This document shows, in pieces, positions 8,846 through 14,054 of a stretch of DNA of 20,280 nt (position 1 is the stretch's first letter; every line of letters begins with the position of its first letter). The stretch covers positions 1 to 20,280 of the forward strand of contig NJDN01000007.1 of the NCBI GenBank assembly GCA_002254395.1. The letters are read 5' to 3'. Source of the stretch: Candidatus Pacearchaeota archaeon ex4484_71. Its GTDB lineage: Archaea > Nanobdellota > Nanobdellia > Pacearchaeales > GW2011-AR1. Below the pieces are notes generated by a model that was given only the letters and a program-made list of their open reading frames with translations, ran no database searches and had not been told where the DNA came from. The translations under genes and the position numbers were made by a program.

Positions 8846-9778
8846 TTATTTTTTATCTTTTTTCTTTGATTCAGATTCTTTCTGCTTTATTTTTTCTTCG
8901 AGGTTCAATTTTTCTATTAATTCCTTATAACGGTTTCTGATTGTTACTTCTGTTATTCCTGCAATGTCTGCTACTTCTCTTTGTGTTTTCTTCTCGTCAT
9001 TTATCAGGGCTGCAACATATAGCGCTGCTGCTGCTATTCCTGCAGGACCTCTTCCACTTGTTAGTTCAACCTCCCTTGCTTGGTCTAAAATTTTTAACGC
9101 GTCATTTTGTGTCCTAGGAGACAATTTTAATACGGACGAGAATCTGGAGATATAATCTTTTGGAGAAGATTGCTTAACTTTTATTCCAAGTTTTCTTATT
9201 ATGAATCTGTAGGTTCTTCCAATTTCTTTTCTCTCAACATCTGAAGCAGTGGCCATTTCGTCAAGAGTTCTAGGGATATTATAGCTTCTGCATGCTGCGT
9301 AAAGACATGCAGCAATTACAGACTCCATAGATCTCCCTCTTACAAGTCCTCTTTGTAAGACATAGTTGTAGATTCTAGATGCCTCATCTCGCACAACATT
9401 TGGTAAGTTAAGATATGATGCAATCACTCTTAATTCTGCCATTGCTAGACGTAAATTTCTTTCGATGGAAGTAGAAACTCTCTCTTGCCACTTCTTTAGC
9501 CTGAGGAATTTTCGAGTTTGTTTTGGTTCTAATCTGTATATATCGGAGATTTCCCCCACATTTGTAGTCAATCCCTTATCAAATTTTTGCATAGAGATTG
9601 GGGCTCCTCCTCTACCTTTTTTTTCGGACTTATCGAACTTTCCCTGTAAGTCCATCCCAGTATCCACCATCTTGTCTTCGACAACTAACCCACAATCATT
9701 GCAAATTACTTCTCCAAGATGAGAGTCAAAAGTAAGGTTTGTGCTTCCACATTCGGGACATCTTCTTATATTTGCCAT
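8846..9778 (-). CDS. tfb: Transcription initiation factor B (TFB/TFIIB)
   Basis: The 310-residue length is normal for archaeal TFB. It bridges TBP-bound TATA DNA and RNA polymerase. Visible elements: N-terminal zinc ribbon with C7, C10, C26 and C29 (CPEC...CNDC); the B-reader/linker region with GRGGAP and the basic segment around residue 85; and two cyclin-like repeats at about 110-200 and 210-295. Repeat 1 has AACLYAACR and repeat 2 has GPAGIAAAALYVAA. A helix-turn-helix in the second repeat (REVADIAGITEVTIRNRYKE) is the BRE-recognising region. The C-terminus is a short lysine-rich tail. A strong BRE/TATA element lies upstream at 9821-9836, leaving a predicted leader of roughly 20 nt, longer than for most neighbours. 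It converges on tRNA-Leu. Start is the first ATG and gives the expected N-terminus. Confidence 0.97.
   Translation of the reverse strand: MANIRRCPECGSTNLTFDSHLGEVICNDCGLVVEDKMVDTGMDLQGKFDKSEKKGRGGAPISMQKFDKGLTTNVGEISDIYRLEPKQTRKFLRLKKWQERVSTSIERNLRLAMAELRVIASYLNLPNVVRDEASRIYNYVLQRGLVRGRSMESVIAACLYAACRSYNIPRTLDEMATASDVERKEIGRTYRFIIRKLGIKVKQSSPKDYISRFSSVLKLSPRTQNDALKILDQAREVELTSGRGPAGIAAAALYVAALINDEKKTQREVADIAGITEVTIRNRYKELIEKLNLEEKIKQKESESKKKDKK
8849..8863 (+). terminator. T-tract terminator after tRNA-Leu
   Basis: Two runs of six T, 13 bases after the tRNA-Leu 3' end, are the sort of signal at which archaeal RNA polymerase stops. The tract lies inside the 3' coding end of the convergent tfb gene, where it encodes Lys-rich residues. 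Confidence 0.35.
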
Positions 9779-9790
9779 TTTAAGATTTAT

Positions 9791-9808
9791 AAAGCTAACG
9801 TAAGCTTT
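9791..9808. promoter_or_regulatory. 18-bp near-perfect palindrome upstream of tfb
   Basis: AAAGCT and AGCTTT arms flank a central ACGT; 16 of 18 positions are symmetric. It lies between the likely tfb TATA box and the start codon, so it overlaps the predicted transcription start or leader. It could be an operator or an RNA hairpin; no regulator is known from the sequence. Confidence 0.35.
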
Positions 9809-9820
9809 AAAAATAGAATT

Positions 9821-9836
9821 CCTTTATAAACCTTTT
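9821..9836 (-). promoter_or_regulatory. BRE/TATA promoter of tfb
   Basis: Read on the minus strand this is AAAAGG followed by TTTATAAAGG, a textbook purine-rich BRE plus TATA box. It is about 48 bp before the tfb start codon, implying a 5' leader of about 20 nt. Confidence 0.65.
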
Positions 9837-9865
9837 GGTTTTTGTGTTATATAAAAGTGGTAAAA

Positions 9866-10231
9866 TTATTTTACAAGAACACCATTAATCATTCCTTCTT
9901 GGGTCGGTCTATTGGTGATCTTAACATTTCCCAAATTTGTTTCTACAATTGTGCCTTTTGTTATTATATTTTGTCTGGCCAAGAATCTGTTTGACGGAGT
10001 TTCAAGAACATTTTTTATTTCTACCTTTTCAATTTTGTTTTTTGATTTAACATTGACAATTTTTCCCTTTAGCAAAAAAGTTTTTTTATTTCCGCCTCTA
10101 GTTCTTATGGATTTTGTTTTGTTCTCTCCTATTTTAAGAATTCTTTTTTGCCCCGGCTTTTCATATGCTTTCTTTTTTCTTCTTTTTATGTACTTTCCAC
10201 CGGAGATTTTTCTTCCTTTCTTTGTTACCAT
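9866..10231 (-). CDS. rps8e: Small-subunit ribosomal protein S8e
   Basis: A 121-residue basic protein of the archaeal/eukaryotic S8e family, part of the 30S subunit. The family signature is clear: N-terminal GRKISGGKY followed by a lysine-rich stretch, then RTRGGNKKTFLL, then NVL-TPSNRFLARQNIITKGTIVETNLG and the terminal TNRPTQEGMINGVLV, covering the full family length. The start ATG lies about 26 bp from a TATA box on the minus strand, so the mRNA is probably leaderless. It is divergent from the Sm-like gene across an 86-bp gap containing both promoters. Confidence 0.96.
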   Translation of the reverse strand: MVTKKGRKISGGKYIKRRKKKAYEKPGQKRILKIGENKTKSIRTRGGNKKTFLLKGKIVNVKSKNKIEKVEIKNVLETPSNRFLARQNIITKGTIVETNLGNVKITNRPTQEGMINGVLVK

Positions 10232-10252
10232 GTTAGAATAAGCTGTTTTTTT

Positions 10253-10262
10253 GTTTATAAAT
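10253..10262 (-). promoter_or_regulatory. TATA box of rps8e
   Basis: Minus-strand ATTTATAAAC centred about 26 bp before the rps8e ATG at 10231; implies transcription begins at or next to the start codon. Confidence 0.7.
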
Positions 10263-10287
10263 TATTCGTTTTCTCAACTATAAAAAA

Positions 10288-10297
10288 GTTTATAAAC
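10288..10297 (+). promoter_or_regulatory. TATA box of the Sm-like gene
   Basis: GTTTATAAAC preceded by an A-rich stretch, centred about 25 bp before the ATG at 10318; implies a leaderless mRNA. It is divergent from the rps8e promoter 30 bp away. Confidence 0.7.
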
Positions 10298-10317
10298 GAA
10301 TTCGGTTCACTTAATCT

Positions 10318-10560
10318 ATGGCTAACGGTATTGAGAGACCCCTTGATTTGTTGAACAACTCGAAGGGAAAGGAAGTGTTAGTGTATTTGAAAGGAGATAA
10401 GCAATTTGTTGGTACGTTGATGGCTTTTGACATCCATATAAATTTGGTTTTGGACAACGTAAAGCAAATGAGCAACGGGGAAGTTACAAAGAGTCTTGGA
10501 TTAACTTTCCTTAGAGGAGATACAATAATTTATATTTCTCCAGCTTCAACGGCGTTATAG
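10318..10560 (+). CDS. Sm-like archaeal protein (LSm/SmAP)
   Basis: An 80-residue protein with both Sm motifs. Sm1 runs about 18-50 (KGKEVLVYLKGDKQFVGTLM, then AFDIHINLVLDN, where the D-x-H-x-N loop contacts RNA bases). Sm2 is LTFLRGDTIIYISP (about 62-75), carrying the RGD of archaeal SmAPs. Family members form six- or seven-membered rings binding U-rich RNA and act in RNA metabolism. The start is supported by a TATA box 25 bp upstream. In many archaea this gene precedes that of ribosomal protein L37e; here the next gene is RNase Z, with its own promoter. Confidence 0.96.
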   Translation: MANGIERPLDLLNNSKGKEVLVYLKGDKQFVGTLMAFDIHINLVLDNVKQMSNGEVTKSLGLTFLRGDTIIYISPASTAL

Positions 10561-10626
10561 AATTAATTGCGTTTTTGTCTTGACTTTCGCACGACATAAT
10601 TTGTTTTTGATAGCTTGACTGAGAAG

Positions 10627-10636
10627 TTATTTAAAC
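10627..10636 (+). promoter_or_regulatory. TATA-like box of RNase Z gene
   Basis: TTATTTAAAC centred about 25 bp before the ATG at 10657. This spacing decides between the two candidate start codons. Confidence 0.5.
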
Positions 10637-10656
10637 ATTAAATGCTCTTCTCTTTT

Positions 10657-11571
10657 ATGGCGTCTGAAATAAAGATTACATTTCTTGGGACTTCTGCTAG
10701 CATTCCTAGTTCAAAGAGGAACCATACAGGAATCCTTATAACATATAAGAGTGAGAACATTCTTGTTGATTGTGGAGAGGGGATTCAGCGACAGTTTAGG
10801 AGAGCAAGATTGAACCCAGGGAATTTAAGCAAAATTCTAATTACACACTGGCATGGAGATCATGTTTTTGGTTTGCCCGGGCTTTTTCAAACATTAGCTC
10901 TGAATGAGTACAATAAAAATATGCAAATTTTTGGACCGGGTAATACAAAATATTTTATGAAAAATTTTATTCACACATTTATACCTGTCTTCAAATTTGA
11001 AGCAGATGTAAAGGAATTAAACAAAAAAGGAATATTCTTTGAAAATGATGACTTTTATTTGGAGTCCTTTGAAGTAAAACATGGGGGTTTTCCAACAAAT
11101 GCATATAATTTTGTGTTAAAAGATAGGAGGAGGATAGATAAGAAAAAATTAAAGAAGTTTGGTCTTCCCGAGGGGAAGCATCTTGCAGATTTGAGGAAAG
11201 GAAAAAATATAATCTATGAAGGAAAAAAATATCTTGCGAAAGATTTGACTTATGTTGAAAAAGGGAAGAAAATTTCAATAGTTTTAGATACTGTTTATTT
11301 CGAAAAGTTAAAGGATTTTGTAAAGGGTGCAGATCTCTTTATTTGTGAATCTAGTTTTGGAGATGATCTTAAGGACATGGCGAAAGAGCATGGACATTTA
11401 ACTTCAGGACAGGCGGGGATGATTGCTAAAAAAGCAAAAGCAAAAAAATTGATTTTAACGCATATTTCTCAGAGGTATGAGCCAAAACTAAAAGAACTTG
11501 AAGGCTATGCAAAGAAATATTTCAAGGAAGTTTCGGTGGCAAAAGACCTCGACAAGATTGTAATAAAATAA
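10657..11571 (+). CDS. rnz: Ribonuclease Z (tRNA 3'-processing endonuclease)
   Basis: A metallo-beta-lactamase-fold enzyme that cuts pre-tRNA after the discriminator base, needed here because no tRNA in the window encodes CCA. Visible motifs: N-terminal FLGTSASIPSSKRN, the LVDCGEG strand, the zinc-binding THWHGDHVFGLPG (HxHxDH) at about residues 65-77, a later H in VKHGG, the metal-bridging D in LDTVYF, and the terminal ILTHISQRY histidine. At 304 residues it is the short RNase Z form. I prefer the ATG at 10657 (MASEIKITFLG) over the in-frame ATG at 10642, because the TATA box sits about 25 bp before 10657 and the family begins close to that point. It lies just before tRNA-Arg. Confidence 0.95.
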   Translation: MASEIKITFLGTSASIPSSKRNHTGILITYKSENILVDCGEGIQRQFRRARLNPGNLSKILITHWHGDHVFGLPGLFQTLALNEYNKNMQIFGPGNTKYFMKNFIHTFIPVFKFEADVKELNKKGIFFENDDFYLESFEVKHGGFPTNAYNFVLKDRRRIDKKKLKKFGLPEGKHLADLRKGKNIIYEGKKYLAKDLTYVEKGKKISIVLDTVYFEKLKDFVKGADLFICESSFGDDLKDMAKEHGHLTSGQAGMIAKKAKAKKLILTHISQRYEPKLKELEGYAKKYFKEVSVAKDLDKIVIK

Positions 11572-11577
11572 CAAATC

Positions 11578-11586
11578 TTTTAAATA
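11578..11586 (+). promoter_or_regulatory. TATA-like box for tRNA-Arg (and probably the following CDS)
   Basis: CTTTTAAATA-type element about 30 bp before the tRNA-Arg 5' end. No other promoter-like sequence lies between the tRNA and the CDS starting at 11717. Confidence 0.45.
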
Positions 11587-11612
11587 GTTCTAGAGATATT
11601 CTATTGTGTCGT

Positions 11613-11711
11613 GCCCCTGTAGCTCAGCCTGGATAGAGCGACTGCCTTCTAATGTTGGAGCACTTTCAAGAAGAAAGCAGTAGGTCGCAGGTTCGAATCC
11701 TGTCGGGGGCG
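11613..11711 (+). tRNA. tRNA-Arg (anticodon UCU) with a 24-nt intron
   Basis: Acceptor GCCCCTG pairs with CGGGGGC (one U-G), discriminator G at 11711, CCA absent. D stem GCTC/GAGC has a normal GG loop; T arm GCAGG-TTCGAAT-CCTGT. The anticodon stem ACTGC/GCAGT encloses 31 nt instead of 7. Removing 24 nt (about 11652-11675) restores loop CTTCTAA with anticodon UCU (11648-11650) for AGA/AGG. The intron is at the canonical 37/38 site; its edges are ambiguous by one base because A flanks both sides. Anticodon bases CTTCT can pair with AGAAG near the intron 3' end, giving a relaxed bulge-helix-bulge for EndA. The next CDS begins 5 nt after the tRNA. Confidence 0.92.
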
Positions 11712-11716
11712 TTAAA

Positions 11717-12553
11717 ATGAAAAAGAGTGGGCAGTTAGTTTTTCCATTGAGAGAAAAATTTGTTGCAATGGTTGCTCCAAGTTTTGTTGTGGATTTTCCA
11801 TATCCTGGGATAATTCACGGATTGAAAAAGTTGGGATTTGATAAAGTTGTGGAGCTTACATTTGGAGCAAAACTTGTTAATCAAGAGTACCATAAAGAGT
11901 TAAAGAAGGAAGGTTTTTTCATATCTAGTGTTTGTCCGGGAATTGTAAATATTGTGCTTGAGAAGTTTCCAGAATATAAAGACAATCTGTTAAAGGTGGA
12001 TAGCCCAATGGTTGCCATGGCAAAAATTGTCAGGAAGACTTATCCTTCTCACAAAGTGGTTTTTATCTCCCCTTGTTTTTATAAAAAAGAAGAAGCAAAA
12101 AATTCCGGCCAGGTAGATTTTGTTATTGATTACAGGGAGTTGAAGGTTTTATTTGATAATAAAAAAATAAATTTGAATTTAAAGAAAAAGATTCATTTTG
12201 ACAAATTTTATAATGACTATACAAAAATATATCCTATCGGAGGAGGCCTCTCAAAAACTGCTCACCTAAGAGGTGTTTTGAAGAAGGGGGAAGTAAAAGT
12301 TATAGATGGGATTTCAAAGGTGATAAAGTTCTTAGAAAATAGAGATAAGAAAGTAAGGTTTCTTGATTGCAATTTTTGTGTTGGAGGGTGTATTGGAGGG
12401 CCTTATATAAATTCAAAAGATAGTTTGGCTAAAAGGAAGAAGAGAGTCAGAGATTATCTTAAAAGATCATTAAAAGAAGATATTCCAGAGCCTAGAAAGG
12501 GCTTATCAAAGAGGGCGAAGGGCATCAATTTTACAACCAATTTTTCCCATTAA
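11717..12553 (+). CDS. Stand-alone [FeFe]-hydrogenase H-cluster-domain protein (ultra-short)
   Basis: A 278-residue protein matching the catalytic (Fe_hyd_lg_C) domain of [FeFe]-hydrogenases with no ferredoxin, PAS or other domain. L1-like motif is SSVCPGIV (C73), L2-like is SPCFYKKEE (C120, K123, E126), L3-like is DCNFCVGGCIGGP (C221, C225). These supply the four cysteines for the H-cluster and keep the lysine and glutamate of L2. E57, E61 and S96 match proton-path acidic/serine positions. The residue before C73 is V72, where classical enzymes have the proton-relay Cys, as in sensory-type hydrogenases. PIGGGLSKT and the terminal Arg/Lys-rich GP...RKKRVRDYL segment also resemble sensory-type members. 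No maturase genes are in the window. It lies 5 nt behind tRNA-Arg without its own promoter, and its 3' end overlaps the convergent transporter gene by 23 bp. Catalysis, sensing or electron transfer is undecided. Confidence 0.82.
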   Translation: MKKSGQLVFPLREKFVAMVAPSFVVDFPYPGIIHGLKKLGFDKVVELTFGAKLVNQEYHKELKKEGFFISSVCPGIVNIVLEKFPEYKDNLLKVDSPMVAMAKIVRKTYPSHKVVFISPCFYKKEEAKNSGQVDFVIDYRELKVLFDNKKINLNLKKKIHFDKFYNDYTKIYPIGGGLSKTAHLRGVLKKGEVKVIDGISKVIKFLENRDKKVRFLDCNFCVGGCIGGPYINSKDSLAKRKKRVRDYLKRSLKEDIPEPRKGLSKRAKGINFTTNFSH

Positions 12554-13418
12554 TAATTAATATGGCTCCTGCAATGAGGATTATCGTTGCAATTATTTTT
12601 TGTATAAGTCTCTTGTCCTTGAAGATTGTTCCTCCTATTACCACTGCTAAGAATATTGAGATTCTTTTTATTGAGAGAGCCAGTGCCACAGGGGCCGATT
12701 TTATTGCAAGAAGATGAGCATATCTGTAGGTTATTGTAAACACTGAAACAAATGCAATAAGGATCCATGAGTTTTTTAACGCGGTTTTTAATTCAGTTCT
12801 TTTTTTAGAAAATAGTAGAATAATTATAAAAACGATTGCGAAGATTAAATGCTGGAATCCCATAAAAGCGTTCAGAGAAACTTTAAAATTTCCTAGTAGG
12901 GCTTTGTCCAAAATAGAAGTAGTTGTGAAAATTAAAAGGGCCCCTAGGACAAAGAAATGGCCTTTTTTAGAGAAAGCTTTTTTCACGGGAGATAGAATGT
13001 TTCTTTTCTTTTTTAAGGAGAGAATATATGTCCCGGCCATTAGGAGAACTACCCCCAGTATCTCTATTGAATTCAATTTCTCTCCCAATGCAATAAAAGC
13101 AAATATCGCTACAAGTCCGGGAGTTAAGGCAAGTAGGGGGAGGGCTTCGCTTATCTCCAGGTTTTTTATCCCTTGCATCACGAAAAGAAATGCAACTGCC
13201 CCTAAGCTTGATTTTAAAATCAGCACGAGCATTCCAGAAGTCGTTAGCAGAGAGTAATCTATAAAGAAAAAGAAAGGGAGTGCAAGGAATAAATTGAAAA
13301 GGGCTAACAGGAGTGAAAATCCTATTGCAGATTCTTTAAAGAGAATTTTTTTTTGGATTACTGCTGCGGCCGCGGAAAAAAAGGCAGCCATTAGGGAAAA
13401 CAAATACCACGGAACCAT
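12531..13418 (-). CDS. EamA/DMT-superfamily membrane transporter
   Basis: A 295-residue, strongly hydrophobic protein with about ten predicted membrane helices in two halves, the layout of the drug/metabolite transporter superfamily with two EamA repeats. Half 1 contains the typical VAFLFVMQGIKNLEISEALPLLALTPGLVAIFAFIALGEKL segment up to the charged loop near residue 155; half 2 repeats the pattern, ending in SIKRISIFLAVVIGGTIFKDK and a terminal helix. The substrate cannot be told. The frame extends upstream to 13487, into tRNA-Cys, but I take the ATG at 13418 (MVPWYLFSLMAAFFS) because a TATA box lies about 28 bp before it and the first helix starts there. The last 23 bp overlap the convergent hydrogenase-like gene. 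Confidence 0.9.
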   Translation of the reverse strand: MVPWYLFSLMAAFFSAAAAVIQKKILFKESAIGFSLLLALFNLFLALPFFFFIDYSLLTTSGMLVLILKSSLGAVAFLFVMQGIKNLEISEALPLLALTPGLVAIFAFIALGEKLNSIEILGVVLLMAGTYILSLKKKRNILSPVKKAFSKKGHFFVLGALLIFTTTSILDKALLGNFKVSLNAFMGFQHLIFAIVFIIILLFSKKRTELKTALKNSWILIAFVSVFTITYRYAHLLAIKSAPVALALSIKRISIFLAVVIGGTIFKDKRLIQKIIATIILIAGAILIINGKNWL

Positions 13419-13442
13419 TTGTAGGATTCTCAGAACAAATAA

Positions 13443-13452
13443 TTTTAAATAT
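13443..13452. promoter_or_regulatory. Single near-palindromic TATA box shared by tRNA-Cys and the transporter gene
   Basis: TTTTAAATAT is centred near 13447, about 28 bp from both the tRNA-Cys 5' end (13475, rightward) and the transporter ATG (13418, leftward). It reads as an A/T TATA box on both strands. The weaker CTTTAAAT at about 13463-13470 is too close to the tRNA to serve it. Confidence 0.5.
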
Positions 13453-13474
13453 GTTGTTAATTCTTTAAATTCAC

Positions 13475-13547
13475 GCGGAGGTGGCACAGCGGCTACTGCA
13501 ATCGGTTGCAGCCCGATTTTTCGCGGGTTCGAGTCCCGCCCTTCGCT
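13475..13547 (+). tRNA. tRNA-Cys (anticodon GCA)
   Basis: Acceptor GCGGAGG pairs with CCTTCGC (one G-U), discriminator U at 13547 as usual for Cys. Short D stem GCA/TGC with GG in the loop. Anticodon stem ATCGG/CCGAT, loop TTGCAGC giving GCA. T arm GCGGG-TTCGAGT-CCCGC. The run of six T beginning at the discriminator may cause partial termination, but the YjbQ-family CDS starts 11 nt after the tRNA. Confidence 0.95.
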
Positions 13548-13558
13548 TTTTTATTAAA

Positions 13559-13975
13559 ATGACAAAGGTGTACACGAAGCAAATTGTAATTAATACAAAA
13601 AAAAGAATAGAATTTGTGAGAATCACAGAGGAAGTAAAGAAAGCAGTTCTTGAATCAGGGGTCCAGGATGGAATTGTTCTTGTGAATCCTATGCATATAA
13701 CCTCAAGTGTTTTTGTGAATGATAATGAGGGGGGTTTAATAAGGGATTTTGAGGAATGGTTGGAAAAGCTTGCACCGAAAGATAAAGACTATTTTCATCA
13801 TCAAACGGGGGAAGATAACGGGTACGCTCATTTGTGGAGAACTATTATGGGCAGAGAGACAGTTATTGCAATAAGCGATTTCGAATTGGATTTAGGTCCT
13901 TGGGAGGAAGTGTTTTACGGAGAGTTTGATGGCCAACGAGATAAAATGATTCTTTTTAAGGTTTTGGGGGAGTAG
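13559..13975 (+). CDS. YjbQ-family (UPF0047) protein
   Basis: A 138-residue small beta-barrel-like family; YjbQ members have been linked to weak thiamine-phosphate synthase activity, but their physiological role is unsettled. The family pattern is visible: VNPMHITSSVFVNDNEGG near residues 45-60, then LAPKDKDYFHHQTGEDNGYAHLWRTIMGRE with conserved His and Asn near 80-105, then DLGPWEEVFYGEFDGQRDK at the end. Start is the ATG at 13559, giving the usual MTKVYTKQIVINTKKR N-terminus; the frame runs back into tRNA-Cys, where translation is implausible. There is no room for a separate promoter, so it is probably expressed by read-through from tRNA-Cys and released by 3' tRNA processing. Confidence 0.9.
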   Translation: MTKVYTKQIVINTKKRIEFVRITEEVKKAVLESGVQDGIVLVNPMHITSSVFVNDNEGGLIRDFEEWLEKLAPKDKDYFHHQTGEDNGYAHLWRTIMGRETVIAISDFELDLGPWEEVFYGEFDGQRDKMILFKVLGE

Positions 13976-14019
13976 TGCCTAATTTTATAATCAACTTCTT
14001 TTTAGGTACTACAGAGAAA

Positions 14020-14030
14020 GTTTTATAAAT
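14020..14030 (+). promoter_or_regulatory. TATA box of glyS
   Basis: GTTTTATAAAT centred about 28 bp before the ATG at 14055 and only about 14 bp before the in-frame GTG at 14040; the spacing favours the ATG as start. Confidence 0.65.
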
Positions 14031-14054
14031 CTATTTGTAGTGCCTAATAAGTAT

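Noticed and set aside
9912..10354. Plus-strand open frames opposite rps8e and across the lsm promoter
   Set aside because: Antisense of a confident ribosomal protein gene; translations look like random hydrophobic sequence.
10561..10641. Possible C/D-box small RNA between lsm and rnz (TGATAG and CTGA-like boxes)
   Set aside because: Boxes are imperfect and wrongly spaced, and no guide or terminal stem could be paired.
13419..13487. Upstream extension of the transporter frame to 13487
   Set aside because: It would overlap tRNA-Cys and its promoter; the TATA spacing supports the ATG at 13418.
12904..13557. Plus-strand open frames antisense to the transporter
   Set aside because: They are shadows of a clear multi-helix membrane protein and have no promoter or family features.
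13481..13558. Upstream extension of the YjbQ-family frame into tRNA-Cys
   Set aside because: The first 26 codons lie inside the tRNA; the ATG at 13559 gives the normal family N-terminus.
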